Shown: positions 35,329-44,406, numbered from the stretch's first letter. The stretch: 64,000 nt of DNA from Streptomyces alanosinicus (GCF_014650595.1 NZ_BMVG01000005.1:186001-250000), one strand, 5' to 3'. Numbers and translations are program-made. The notes: generated by a model from the sequence alone, not told the origin.

Positions 35329-37310
35329 ATCGCCGCCAGCGCCGTCCGGCACGCTCTCAGCAGCGCCTCGTCCTCGGGTATGAGCCGGCCGCCGTATTCC
35401 CCCGGGCGGACCGGATGGCGGCGCGGGGCGGCCAGCTCCGCCGCCACCAGGTGCCGTAGGGGCGCGCCGGCCGGGCCCATCGTGGTGAGGCAGCGGGCGA
35501 TCGGGCCGCGGGTGCGCGGGTCCTCGGCCCACGCCGCCCGGAACACCGGCAGCACCGGCTCCGGATCCGCGTCGACACGCCACAGCGCGCACCCGGCCGC
35601 CACCCGCGCCCGCACGGGCCCCGAGCCGGCCGCCCGGCGCAGTGCGGGCCGCGCCCCGCGCGCCGTCGGCCCCAGCCTGCCGAGCTGCTCGGCGGCCAGG
35701 CACCGGCTCGCCGGCTCACCCTCGGTCAACTCCCGTAGCAGCAAGGGGAGTACGACCGTGGCGTCCCTGTGCGCCGACCAGAGCGCGCCGGCCGCGACGG
35801 CCGCGTGCCGGGTGTGCAGAAGCGCACGGAGCGTCGGCACCGCCCGAGCGGCGGCGCCCAGGGTCCGCAGGGTTCCGATGGCCCGGCCCGCGACCGCGTC
35901 CCGCGCCCCGAGCCCGTCGGGCGCACCCGACAGCAGCCGCAGCACCTCCGGGACCGCCTCCTCGTCCCCGGCCGCCGCGACCGCCGCCAGCAGCGGGGCG
36001 GCGAGCCGGTCCGCGGAGGGCGAGGCCAGGGGGATGCGGCCGAGCCGGTGCCGTAACGCGGGCACCAGCGGGGTCGCGGCGGCGCCCAGGTGAGCCAGTT
36101 CGAACCCCAGGTCCACCGGCGCCGCGGGGCCGGCCAGCAGCTGGGCCAGGGCCGGCAGCGCGCGCGGATCACCGCTCCTGGCCAGCGCCTTGAGCGGACC
36201 GCCCAGTGCCGGGGCGCCACGCTCGCCACGGTGCGTCCACAGATCGGGGCGGGCACACACCAGCGCGTGCAGGGCGTCGGCGGCGGGCCCGGCCGCGGTG
36301 AACAGCTCCGCCAGGACCGCTGCCGCAGCATCGCGCAACCGGTCCTGGTCCGCCGCCAGTTGGCTGCCGAGCAGCGCGACCGTACCGCTGTGGTCGCCGC
36401 GCCAGCCGCGCAGCAGTGTGGCCGCCATCCACACCCCGTTGCACCGGTCCAGCGGGTCGGGACTGGTCAACTGCCCGCCGAGCAGCATGGTCCGCTCGGT
36501 CACCCGGTCGCCGAGCGCGGTGTGCAGGGTGCGCAGCAGCCGCGAGCCCTCCTCGTCGGACGGACGGAGCCGCCGGATGCGCCCGACCAGGGTGTCGGCG
36601 GCGGCGGGACCGGGCGTCCGGGCTCGCTGCGCCGAGCGCTCCCGCAGCAGCCGGACCGCCGTGGGCACGGGATCGGCGGGCATCCGGGCGGGCGCGACGA
36701 GCGCGAGCTGTCCGAGCGCGCCGAGCCGCAGCCCCGGCGCGTACGGCGGCGCGCACTGCTCGGCCAGGAGGTCCACCGCGCCGTCGGCGTGCCCGGGGTG
36801 GCGGCGGACGAACAGGCCGAGCGCCTCCGTGAGGGCGAGCAGGACACGGTCGTCCCGCTCGGCCCGCAGCCGCTGCCGTAACAGCTCCAGGACCCGGGCG
36901 GGCGCGCCCAGGAAGTGCACGAGGGCCCCGGCGGCCGCGCGGCGCACCGCCGGGTCCGGGTCTCCGGCGAGCCGGACGAACACCTCGGCGCCCGCGCCCA
37001 CCGCCTCCCGTGCGCGCGGGTCCTCGTCCGCGCTCTCCGCGCCGATGCCGACCAGCAGTTCCACGATGCCGCCCCGGTCCGGCAGCTCCTCGCGGGCCGC
37101 GAGCGAGAGCAGGAACGGGACGCAGGCCAAGGTCGAGTCGTACACACACCCCTGGTGGTGCAGTGCGCCGTACATCCCGTCGAGCGCGGTCGCCCGCTCG
37201 ACGGTGTCCGCGGACGCCAGTGACCGCAACCAGCCGGGCACGTCCTCCGCGCTGCCGTGCGCGTGCCGCAGCGAGGCCCAGTCGACCTCGTCGATCCCCG
37301 TGAACACGTT
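35325..37310 (-). CDS. HEAT-repeat protein
   Basis: A 661-aa all-helical protein. The N-terminus VFTGIDEVDWASLRHAHGSA is shared by streptomycete HEAT-repeat proteins, and many repeats of 30-40 residues follow (for example DPDPAVRRAAAGALVHFLGA and LAAEQLGRLGPTARGARPAL). HEAT solenoids serve as protein or phycobilin-lyase-like binding scaffolds; no catalytic domain is present. GTG at 37310 has GGGGAGGG 5 bases upstream and starts at the conserved residue. The stop TAG lies in the CTAG end of MITE-like element A. The insertion appears to have regenerated the original stop, because the palindromic target has TAG on both sides. Confidence 0.8.
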   Translation of the reverse strand, partial: NVFTGIDEVDWASLRHAHGSAEDVPGWLRSLASADTVERATALDGMYGALHHQGCVYDSTLACVPFLLSLAAREELPDRGGIVELLVGIGAESADEDPRAREAVGAGAEVFVRLAGDPDPAVRRAAAGALVHFLGAPARVLELLRQRLRAERDDRVLLALTEALGLFVRRHPGHADGAVDLLAEQCAPPYAPGLRLGALGQLALVAPARMPADPVPTAVRLLRERSAQRARTPGPAAADTLVGRIRRLRPSDEEGSRLLRTLHTALGDRVTERTMLLGGQLTSPDPLDRCNGVWMAATLLRGWRGDHSGTVALLGSQLAADQDRLRDAAAAVLAELFTAAGPAADALHALVCARPDLWTHRGERGAPALGGPLKALARSGDPRALPALAQLLAGPAAPVDLGFELAHLGAAATPLVPALRHRLGRIPLASPSADRLAAPLLAAVAAAGDEEAVPEVLRLLSGAPDGLGARDAVAGRAIGTLRTLGAAARAVPTLRALLHTRHAAVAAGALWSAHRDATVVLPLLLRELTEGEPASRCLAAEQLGRLGPTARGARPALRRAAGSGPVRARVAAGCALWRVDADPEPVLPVFRAAWAEDPRTRGPIARCLTTMGPAGAPLRHLVAAELAAPRRHPVRPGEYGGRLIPEDEALLRACRTALAAI

Positions 37311-37484
37311 GCCCTCCCCAGACGAGTGCCACCTGATCGCGAGTGTGCACCACGGCACTGACAACGGACCGGAACCACGCGCTGACTGTGTGCGATCCGT
37401 CGGCTGTCACCGGCCAGGGTGCGAGCCGCCCGTGCCCGGCCGGCGGGCGTGGCGCGGGCGGCCGGCACTCTCCCGGGGAAGGGG

Positions 37485-39212
37485 TCAGTTCAGGCCGGGC
37501 AGCGCACGCTCCAGGATCGCGTCGAGGCCGGCCCCGGCGGGCAGCGTCCCGAACGCGTGCCCCCAGTCGCCGCCGAGCCGGCTCGCGCAGAAGGCGTCCG
37601 CGACCGGGTGCGGGGCGTGCCGGACCAGCAGCGAGGCCTGCAGGGCGAGCGCCATCCGCTCGACCAGCCGGCGGGCGCCCACCTGATCGGTTTCGGCCAA
37701 CTGGTCCTTGAGCGCGGCCACGGCCGAGTCCAGCCGGGCGTCGGCGCCCCGCGCGAGGGCGAGTTCGCCGAACAGCGCCTCGGCGGTGTCCGGTTCGCGG
37801 CCGAGGGCGCGCAGCACGTCGAGCGCGTTGACGTTGCCCGAGCCCTCCCAGATCGACAGCAGCGGAGCCTCCCGGTAGTGCCGGGGCATCCCGGAGTCCT
37901 CGACATAGCCGTTGCCGCCCAGGCATTCGAGCGCCTCCGCGGTGAACGCCGGGCCCCGCTTGGTGACCCAGTACTTGCCGACGGCGGTGGCGATGCGCCG
38001 GAAGGCCCGCTCCCCGGCGTCCCCGCGCACCGCGCGATCGGCCGCGCCGGCCAGCCGCAGCGTGAGTGTCGTCGCCGCCTCCGACTCCAGCGCCAGATCG
38101 GCCAGGACGTTGCGCATCAGCGGCTGCTCGATCAGCCGGGCGCCGAACGCGCTGCGGTGTCGGGCGTGATGGCCCGCCTCGACCAGGGCCTTGCGCATCA
38201 GCGTCGCCGAGGCCATCACACAGTCCAGCCGGGTGCAGTTGACCATCTCGATGATGGTCTTCACGCCCCGCCCCTCGGCACCCACCAGCCAGGCCACGGT
38301 CCGGTCGAACTCCGGCTCCGAGGAGGCGTTGGAGCGGTTGCCCAGCTTGTCCTTCAGACGCTGGATGCGGAACGTGTTGCGGCTGCCGTCCGGCAGCACG
38401 CGCGGCACCAGGAAGCACGACAGGCCCGCTGGGGCCTGCGCGAGCACCAGGAAGACGTCGCACATCGGCGCCGACGTGAACCACTTGTGCCCGCGCAGCG
38501 TGTACACCCCGGCCTCGCCGGTGGGTGTGGCCACGGTGGTGTTCGTACGGACGTCGGAGCCGCCCTGCTTCTCGGTCATGCCCATCCCCGCGAGCAGGCC
38601 CGGCTTCTCGGTGGGCACGCGCAGCCGCGGGTCGTACGCGCGGCTGGTGAGCAGCGGTTCGTAGATCTTGGCCAGATCCGGCTGGGCGCGCAGCGCGGGC
38701 ACGGCGGCGTACGTCATCGATGTCGGGCAGCCGTGCCCGGCCTCGGTGTGCCCCCACACCAGTCCGCCCGCGGTACGGGCCACATGGGCGCCGGGCCGCT
38801 CGTCCGCCCAAGGCGCGCCGGCCAGCCCCTCTTCGACCGCCGTGCGCATCAGGTGGTGCCAGCTGGGGTGGAAGTCGACCTCGTCGACCCGGTGGCCGTA
38901 TTGGTCATGGGTGCGCAGCACCGGCTCGTACCGGTTCGCCAGCTCACCCCACTCCTGCGCCTCCGCGCTCCCGGCGCGCGCCCCCAGCCGCCGGAGGCCG
39001 TCCTCGGCCCACCCCGCGCCCTCCCGGCGCAGCCCTTCCAACAGGGCCTGGTCGTCGGAGGCGTCGTACGGGGCCGACGGCGGGGCCTGGTTGGTGACGT
39101 CGTGGGTCGCGTCGTGGGCGGCGTGCGGCGGCAGAGGCTGCGACTGCGAGGGCGACTGAGCGGGCGTCCGGGTGGGCGTCTGGGTGGGCGACTGCGCGGG
39201 AATCGAGACCAT
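37485..39212 (-). CDS. Acyl-CoA dehydrogenase family protein, AidB-like
   Basis: A 575-aa flavoprotein. It has the acyl-CoA dehydrogenase core: TEKQGGSDVRTNTTVA near 225-245, YTLRGHKWFTSAPMCDVFLV, NTFRIQRLKDKLGNRSNASS, and the C-terminal LECLGGNGYVEDSGMPRHYR with SIWEGSGNVNALDVLRAL. The latter two blocks and a C-terminal extension are typical of the AidB group, which binds DNA and helps resist alkylation. The first 45 residues are a low-complexity Ser/Thr/Pro/Gln tract of repeated PAQSP/PTQTP units. ATG at 39212 is divergent from a PaaX-type regulator across only 72 bases, suggesting that the regulator controls it. Confidence 0.88.
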   Translation of the reverse strand: MVSIPAQSPTQTPTRTPAQSPSQSQPLPPHAAHDATHDVTNQAPPSAPYDASDDQALLEGLRREGAGWAEDGLRRLGARAGSAEAQEWGELANRYEPVLRTHDQYGHRVDEVDFHPSWHHLMRTAVEEGLAGAPWADERPGAHVARTAGGLVWGHTEAGHGCPTSMTYAAVPALRAQPDLAKIYEPLLTSRAYDPRLRVPTEKPGLLAGMGMTEKQGGSDVRTNTTVATPTGEAGVYTLRGHKWFTSAPMCDVFLVLAQAPAGLSCFLVPRVLPDGSRNTFRIQRLKDKLGNRSNASSEPEFDRTVAWLVGAEGRGVKTIIEMVNCTRLDCVMASATLMRKALVEAGHHARHRSAFGARLIEQPLMRNVLADLALESEAATTLTLRLAGAADRAVRGDAGERAFRRIATAVGKYWVTKRGPAFTAEALECLGGNGYVEDSGMPRHYREAPLLSIWEGSGNVNALDVLRALGREPDTAEALFGELALARGADARLDSAVAALKDQLAETDQVGARRLVERMALALQASLLVRHAPHPVADAFCASRLGGDWGHAFGTLPAGAGLDAILERALPGLN

Positions 39213-39284
39213 GAGAGCATGTTGCGCTCTCTGTGCGACTGTAGCAATAGTGCAATACGGAACCGCCACGTACAGTGCGTGTCC
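39213..39284. promoter_or_regulatory. Divergent promoter region between the acyl-CoA dehydrogenase and PaaX-type genes
   Basis: This 72-base gap is AT-richer than its surroundings and contains two direct GCAATA units (39244-39249 and 39252-39257) plus a facing TTGC at 39219. It must hold both promoters and probably the PaaX-type operator. The exact -10 and -35 boxes are not clear. Confidence 0.5.
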
Positions 39285-40043
39285 ATGCGCATGAACGTCT
39301 CGCCCGAGCCCGGGCAGGCAGGCCTGCGGCCGCTGTCCGCGCGGTCGGTCGTGCTGAGCCTGCTCCTCGGCGCGCACCCGGCGGAGCTGCCGGTGAAGGA
39401 CCTGGTCCGGCTGGTGGAGCCGTTCGGCGTCGGCGGCTCCACGCTGCGCGCCGCGCTGAGCCGGATGGTGACCGCCGGGGACCTGCGCCGCACCGATGCC
39501 GTCTACCGGCTCAGTGACCGGCTGCTGGCCCGTCAGCGGCGCCAGGACGCGGCGCTGATGCCCGGTACGCGCGCGTGGAGCGGTGACTGGGAGATGGTGG
39601 TGATCACGGCGACCGGCCGGGGCCCCGCCGAACGCGCCGAGCTGCGCGCCCGGTTGACCGCCCTGCGCCTGGCCGAACTCCGCGAGGGCGTGTGGCTGCG
39701 CCCGGCCAATCTCGAACGCGCCCTGCCGGACCCGCTGCACACCGTCGCCCTGACGTACGCCGCGCGCCCCGACGAACCCCCGCACGACCTGGTCGCCCGG
39801 CTCTGGCCGCTGGATGCCTGGGCGGCCGCCGCGCGGACGCTGCTCGCCCGCACGTCGGCCGCCCGGAGCCCGGCTGACCGCCTGACGGCCTACGCCGCCG
39901 CCGTACGGCACCTGCTCACCGACCCGGTCCTGCCGCCCGGACTCCTCCCCGCCGACTGGCCGGGGGAGACCCTGCGCACCGCGTACACCGGCTACCAGCG
40001 GGAGCTGGCCGCGACGGTGGGGCCAGGGGAGCGCGCCGCATGA
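39285..40043 (+). CDS. PaaX-family transcriptional regulator
   Basis: A 252-aa regulator. The N-terminal winged helix (LRPLSARSVVLSLLLGAHPA, GGSTLRAALSRMVTAGDL) leads to the PaaX-type middle and C-terminal domains (DWEMVVITATGR, LREGVWLRPANL, and a helical tail with LLTDPVLPPGLLPADWPG). Family members repress phenylacetate or fatty-acyl catabolic genes and are released by CoA thioesters. Divergence from an acyl-CoA dehydrogenase fits this. ATG 39285 or 39291 are both possible. The stop overlaps the next ATG (ATGA), coupling it to a decayed DUF6221 frame. Confidence 0.85.
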   Translation: MRMNVSPEPGQAGLRPLSARSVVLSLLLGAHPAELPVKDLVRLVEPFGVGGSTLRAALSRMVTAGDLRRTDAVYRLSDRLLARQRRQDAALMPGTRAWSGDWEMVVITATGRGPAERAELRARLTALRLAELREGVWLRPANLERALPDPLHTVALTYAARPDEPPHDLVARLWPLDAWAAAARTLLARTSAARSPADRLTAYAAAVRHLLTDPVLPPGLLPADWPGETLRTAYTGYQRELAATVGPGERAA

Positions 40044-40227
40044 CGCCGGTGCCCCTCGAAGCGTTTCTGCGGGCCCGGTTCGAGGAGTTCGAGGAGGAGG
40101 AACAGGTGGCCCGTGACGCGATCGCCGGTGCGACCCGGCCCGGGTGCTGCGCGAACTCCAGGCAGTGCCCCTGCTCGCCGTCCCGTTCGCCGGCCGTCCC
40201 GGGTACGACGACTCCTGGCGTCCTTAG
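40040..40227 (+). pseudogene. Truncated, frameshifted DUF6221-like gene
   Basis: It begins MTPVPLEAFLRARFEEFEEE, the DUF6221 start, with GATRPG soon after. The continuation expected in the family (RVLRELQAVPLLAVPFAGRP, then YDDSWRP) is in the next frame and ends with TAG at 40225-40227. A deletion and a one-base shift near 40140 therefore break it. A product read in the first frame would continue to a stop at 40270 with unrelated sequence. Its end overlaps the convergent helicase gene. Confidence 0.6.
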
Positions 40228-42647
40228 GCCGGAGAGGCCGGAGACGCCGGAGAAGTACGGTCGTCGCTGACTTCGGCGGGTTCGGCGTCGGTCGCGGAGC
40301 CGCCGGCGAAGCCCAGGCGGGTCTGTTCCTCCGCGACGATGAGGCGGGCCAGTGCCGTGTCCGACACGTCGAGGGCGTCCGGGGTCGCCTCCGCCATCGC
40401 GCTGCGGCGCGCGTACCGGTCGAACAGCCGGGCCTTCCGCTTCAGCATGGTCACCATCTGCTCGTCGACGCCGCCCGGAGCCAGCAGACGGTGCACCCGG
40501 ACCGGCCGCACCTGGCCCATGCGGTGGGCCCGTGCCACCGCCTGCTGTTCGATGGTCGGCTTGATCTGGGGCTCGCAGATGATCACGACGGAGGCGGCCT
40601 GGAGGTTGAGTCCGACGCCCGCCGCCAGGATCTGCGCCAGCAGCACCGCCGGACCGGAGACGGCCGCGAACTCGTCGACGAGCGCTTGGCGCCGCTCGGG
40701 CGACACGCTTCCGGTGAGCGGTCCGATCACCCGGCCGCCGGTCCGCGGCCCGGCGCCGAGGGCGTCCCGGACCACGCCGAGGACATCGCGGAAGGTGGAG
40801 AACACCACCACCTTCAGCCCGTTCTCGCCCGCCTCGTGCACGATCTCGCGGAGCCGGACCAGCTTGGCGGACTTCTCCGGGCGGGCGTACGCGGCCCTGC
40901 GCATCGCCATGAAGTTCCCGGAGAGCACTGCCTCGCGATACGCCTCCTCGTCCGAGGCGCTCGGTTCCTCCCACTCGTCCGTCTGCTGCAGGGCGGGCAG
41001 TTCGGCGAGCACGTCCACCTGGTTGCGGCGCAGGTAGACGGGCGCGACCGCGGTGCGGAAGGCCACGGAGCCGGGCAGTCCGGCCTGGTCGCCGACGCGG
41101 TCCGCCACGGCCTGGTCGAGCATCCGGACCAGGTTGCGGAACTCGGCCACCCGGTTCTCCATCGGCGTGCCCGTCATGAACAGGACCCGTTCGCATGTCG
41201 CGGCCCACCGGGTGACGGCCTGGGAACGCAGGGTCTTGGGGTTCTTCACGGCGTGCGCCTCGTCGACGACCAGCATCCCGATCTCTCCGCCGCCCGGGAC
41301 CGGGAATCCGCGCAGCGCGTCGAACGTCGTCACGGCGACGCCGCCCCGTCCCTTCCAGTACGCGAACGCTTCGTGCCGGTCCGGTCCGTGCAGGGGCGTG
41401 ACGTGGAGCGAGGTGCGCCCCTCGATCTCCCGCGTCCAGTTCACCAGGACGCTCGCCGGGCAGACGACCATGAAGTGGCTCTGCCCCTCGGCGGCCAGAT
41501 GGGTCAGCGCGGCCATGGCCTGCACGGTCTTGCCGAGCCCCATCTCGTCGCCGAGGATCACCCGGCGCTGCGTCAGGGCGAAGCGCGCGCCGAACGCCTG
41601 ATAGCCGCGCAGCGACACCCGTAGCCGGGAGTCGTCGAGCCGCTGGCCCCGCACCCGCTCGGCGATGCCCTCGGGCAGGAACCCCTCGGCGGCGGCCGTG
41701 TCCGGAGCGCGCCCGGAGATCTCGGCGAGCAGACCGTAGTACTCGGCGGAGCGCAGTTCGAAGTCCACCCAGGCGGCTAGTGCCCCGGCAGGCAACGTTT
41801 GCCCGTCAAGGAGCGGCGTCCGGTGCGTGCTCTGGGGGTCCCCCGGCCGGAGGCTGGGGGAGTGCCGGCCGGAAGTCCTCGTCCTGGGCGTACGTGGGCT
41901 TTCGGCCGGTGCGGCGAGAGGGCGTGCCGGGCGTCGCGACGGGGCGAACGTTGCCTGCCGGGGCACTAGGTCGGTGGACGGCCCGCGCAGCAGGTCCACC
42001 GACGCCTGGGCGAGCGCCTCGGCGGTGCCGGCCTGCTCCGCCTCGGCCACCAGCGCGCGCATCTCCTCGACCGCCGTCAGCGCGCGGGCCTTCCTGGCCT
42101 GCCCGGCCATCAGCATGCCCAGGCGACCGGCGGCGGGCCGGGCGTCGTCCAGCAGGGGGCCGAGCCGCCCGGTCAGCGCGCCGGCCGCCTCGACGGCGCG
42201 GCGCGCCCCGGGCCCCGCCTCGACGAGCACGTGCAGGGCCATGACGAGCGCGGTGGTCCGCGGCTCCGGACGGTCGACGTCGATGTGTACGGCGGTGCTC
42301 TCGTGCACGGCCTCGGACAGCTGCCGGGCGGCCGCGACGATCTGGTCCGCGGTCCGCTCGCCCACTCCCGGTATCTGCCGCAACCGGTACGGACCGGCGT
42401 CGAGTACCTGCCGGACCGTGCGCAGTCCGCTCCTGTCGACGCCGCCCAGCCGCAGCCGCCCGCCGGTGGCGTCCTGGAGGCGTGCCACCGGTATGGCGTC
42501 GAGCGCCTGCTCCACCGCCGCGTCCTGGATCGGCTTCAGCGCCGCTCGTACCGCCTCGACGGCCTTGCCATGGTCGCCGGCCAGCGACCGCGCCGCCTCA
42601 TGCAGCCGCGCCGCCCGCGCGACCGTCTCCCGCTCCCTGCGCCCCAT
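40224..42647 (-). CDS. SNF2-family DNA helicase/translocase with N-terminal HhH motif
   Basis: An 807-aa ATPase. A helix-hairpin-helix (LRQIPGVGERTADQIVAAA) lies near residues 89-107. Motor lobe 1 has Walker A GDEMGLGKTVQ (Lys at about 373), DEAH at about 461-464 and TGTPMENR. Lobe 2 has LKVVVFSTFRDVLGVVRDAL, and motif VI reads QQAVARAHRMGQVRPVRVHR. Residues about 228-290 are encoded by an in-frame inserted MITE-like element and are Pro/Arg/Ser-rich. The uninterrupted protein would be about 744 aa. ATG 42647 has GAGGGAGGG upstream. It probably remodels DNA-protein complexes; no specific pathway is indicated. Confidence 0.88.
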   Translation of the reverse strand: MGRRERETVARAARLHEAARSLAGDHGKAVEAVRAALKPIQDAAVEQALDAIPVARLQDATGGRLRLGGVDRSGLRTVRQVLDAGPYRLRQIPGVGERTADQIVAAARQLSEAVHESTAVHIDVDRPEPRTTALVMALHVLVEAGPGARRAVEAAGALTGRLGPLLDDARPAAGRLGMLMAGQARKARALTAVEEMRALVAEAEQAGTAEALAQASVDLLRGPSTDLVPRQATFAPSRRPARPLAAPAESPRTPRTRTSGRHSPSLRPGDPQSTHRTPLLDGQTLPAGALAAWVDFELRSAEYYGLLAEISGRAPDTAAAEGFLPEGIAERVRGQRLDDSRLRVSLRGYQAFGARFALTQRRVILGDEMGLGKTVQAMAALTHLAAEGQSHFMVVCPASVLVNWTREIEGRTSLHVTPLHGPDRHEAFAYWKGRGGVAVTTFDALRGFPVPGGGEIGMLVVDEAHAVKNPKTLRSQAVTRWAATCERVLFMTGTPMENRVAEFRNLVRMLDQAVADRVGDQAGLPGSVAFRTAVAPVYLRRNQVDVLAELPALQQTDEWEEPSASDEEAYREAVLSGNFMAMRRAAYARPEKSAKLVRLREIVHEAGENGLKVVVFSTFRDVLGVVRDALGAGPRTGGRVIGPLTGSVSPERRQALVDEFAAVSGPAVLLAQILAAGVGLNLQAASVVIICEPQIKPTIEQQAVARAHRMGQVRPVRVHRLLAPGGVDEQMVTMLKRKARLFDRYARRSAMAEATPDALDVSDTALARLIVAEEQTRLGFAGGSATDAEPAEVSDDRTSPASPASPA
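41777..41969. mobile_element. MITE-like element B inserted in frame in the SNF2 helicase gene
   Basis: CTAGTGCCCCGGCAGGCAAC at 41777 faces GTTGCCTGCCGGGGCACTAG at 41950-41969. The arms extend to about 31 bases with one substitution and one indel. The distance between the two CTAG copies is 189 bases, exactly 63 codons, and the helicase frame stays open throughout. The interior has GGGGGTCCCCC and GGCTGGGGGAGTGC blocks, the latter also found (inverted) in element A. Confidence 0.88.
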
Positions 42648-42826
42648 CCGCCCTCCCTCGCGCCACATCCTCGCATCGCGAGGGACGGACGCGGGGCGGA
42701 CCCGGAGCACGTACGGCCGGGCGGGGAGCGGACCGGGTGCGGCACGAACGCGTGGGCCCGGTGCCGGCGGGGCCGCGGATGCCGTCCCGTCAGGAGGGGG
42801 CCGCCGGCGCGGCTGTGCGGTCGTAC

Positions 42827-43906
42827 TCAGACCGACCGGTGGTACTGGTCCGGCACGTTGACCTCGCCGCCCAGCTCGCGGGCCGCGTGCCGGGCCCAGG
42901 AGGGGTTGCGCAGCAGCTCGCGGCCCAGCAGTACGGCGTCGGCCTCACCGTTGGCGAGGATCTTCGCCGCCTGCTCCGCCTCGGTGATCAGTCCCACCGC
43001 GGCGACGGGCAGCGGGGTCTCCGCCTTCACCCGGGCGGCGAACGGCACCTGGTAGCCGGGCCCGGTCGGGATGGTCGCGCCGGAGACGTTGCCGCCGGTG
43101 GAGACGTCGAGCAGGTCGACGCCGTGGGCGTGCAGATCGCGGGCGAAGCGGACCGTGTCGTCCGCGGTCCAGCCGCCGTCCTGGAGCCAGTCGGTGGCCG
43201 AGATACGGAAGAACACCGGCTTCTCTTCGGGCCACACCGCGCGTACGGCGTCCACGACCTCCAGGGCGAACCGGGTGCGGTTCTCGTACGAGCCGCCGTA
43301 GGCGTCGGTGCGCTGGTTGGAGTACGGGGAGAGGAACTCGTTGATCAGATAGCCGTGGGCGCCGTGGACCTCGGCGACGTCGAAGCCGGCGGCGAGCGCC
43401 CGGCGCGCCGCGTCGGCGAACTGGCCGACGATCTCCTGGATCTGATCCACCGTCAACTCGGTCGGCACGGGGTGGCGTTCGTCGAAGGACACGGCGCTCG
43501 GGGCGACCGGCTGCCAGCCGTGTGCCTCCGGTCCGACCGGGGCGCCGCCCCTCCAGGGCTGGTCGGTCGACGCCTTGCGCCCGCCGTGCGCCAGCTGGAT
43601 CGCCGGCACCACGCCCTGGGCGGTGAGGAAGCGGGTGATCCGGCGGAAGGCCTCCACCTGGGTGTCGTTCCACAGGCCGAGGTCGTAGGGGGAGATCCGG
43701 CCCTCCGGTGAGACCGCGGTGGCCTCCACGATGATCAGGCCGGTGCCGCCCGTGGCGCGCGCCCCGTAGTGCGCGAGGTGCCAGTCGTGCGGGACACCGG
43801 CGAGCGGCCCCTCCGGCTCGGCCGAGTACTGGCACATCGGGGGCATCCACACCCGGTTCGGGATGGTCACTTCGCGCAGGGTGATGGGCTCGAAGAGCGC
43901 GCTCAC
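42827..43906 (-). CDS. Old-yellow-enzyme family NADPH:flavin oxidoreductase (YqjM/NamA type)
   Basis: A 359-aa FMN enzyme. It starts MSALFEPITLREVTIPNRVW, with MPPMCQYSAEPEG, whose Cys at about 25 is the redox-sensing residue of YqjM-type ene-reductases. Other blocks are QLAHGGRKAS, EVHGAHGYLINEFLSPYSNQ, RTDAYGGSYENRTRF and VLLGRELLRNP. Such enzymes reduce activated C=C bonds of enals, enones or nitro compounds and respond to electrophile stress. It is divergent from an ArsR-type regulator, with a palindromic site between, so it is likely the regulator's target. Confidence 0.93.
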   Translation of the reverse strand: MSALFEPITLREVTIPNRVWMPPMCQYSAEPEGPLAGVPHDWHLAHYGARATGGTGLIIVEATAVSPEGRISPYDLGLWNDTQVEAFRRITRFLTAQGVVPAIQLAHGGRKASTDQPWRGGAPVGPEAHGWQPVAPSAVSFDERHPVPTELTVDQIQEIVGQFADAARRALAAGFDVAEVHGAHGYLINEFLSPYSNQRTDAYGGSYENRTRFALEVVDAVRAVWPEEKPVFFRISATDWLQDGGWTADDTVRFARDLHAHGVDLLDVSTGGNVSGATIPTGPGYQVPFAARVKAETPLPVAAVGLITEAEQAAKILANGEADAVLLGRELLRNPSWARHAARELGGEVNVPDQYHRSV

Positions 43907-43954
43907 GACGGACTCCGTTCGTCACGGGACTGCTGGTCGACTCGTACGATAACC

Positions 43955-43967
43955 CTCGTACTACGAG
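43955..43967. promoter_or_regulatory. Operator-like palindrome between ene-reductase and ArsR-type genes
   Basis: CTCGTA-C-TACGAG is a perfect 6+1+6 dyad. Extra CTCGTAC half sites occur at about 43940 and 43989. On the minus strand TTGACA (43976-43971) lies just upstream of the dyad and a TTATCG box 18 bases further, so a bound regulator would block the reductase promoter. On the plus strand TACAAT at 43993 is a candidate -10 box for the regulator. Confidence 0.7.
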
Positions 43968-44037
43968 ATCTGTCAAACTACGATGTCTCTCGTACAATGG
44001 TCGTGGTCGACGCGTTCCACGACGAAGGGCAGCCACC

Positions 44038-44406
44038 GTGACCGACACCGCCACCCCCGGCCGCGCACTGCCGCACCCGGAACGGGAGGAGATCCGCCTG
44101 GAGGGCGTGCTGCATGCGCTCTCCGATCCGATGCGGCTGCGGATCGTCCGGGAACTGGCCGCCGCGGAGGCCGAGTTGGCCTGTTCCCGCTTCGATCTGC
44201 CGGTCACCAAGTCCACCACCACGCACCACTTCCGGGTGTTGCGCGAGAGCGGGGTCATCCGGCAGGTCTACCGCGGCACGGCCAAGATGAACGCGCTGCG
44301 CCGGGACGACCTCGACTGCCTCTTCCCGGAGCTGCTCGACATCCTCCTCGCCGCCGCGGACCGGCAGTCCGTCCGCCTCGGCGACCGCGGCCGAAGCACG
44401 TCGTAG
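44038..44406 (+). CDS. ArsR/SmtB-type winged-helix regulator
   Basis: A 122-aa repressor. It carries LEGVLHALSDPMRLRIVREL, a recognition helix in VTKSTTTHHFRVLRESGVI and a wing with VYRGTAKMNALRRDDL. No clear metal-binding cysteine cluster is seen (only Cys in ELACSRF and DLDCLF), so it may sense electrophiles or redox through Cys rather than metal. GTG at 44038 is the start. It is divergent from the ene-reductase with a shared palindrome. Its 3' end is 40 bases from the convergent permease gene. Confidence 0.9.
   Translation: MTDTATPGRALPHPEREEIRLEGVLHALSDPMRLRIVRELAAAEAELACSRFDLPVTKSTTTHHFRVLRESGVIRQVYRGTAKMNALRRDDLDCLFPELLDILLAAADRQSVRLGDRGRSTS

Noticed and set aside
35071-35383. Several short frames inside MITE-like element A
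   Set aside because: They arise from the repeat sequence, have no ribosome sites and resemble no protein.
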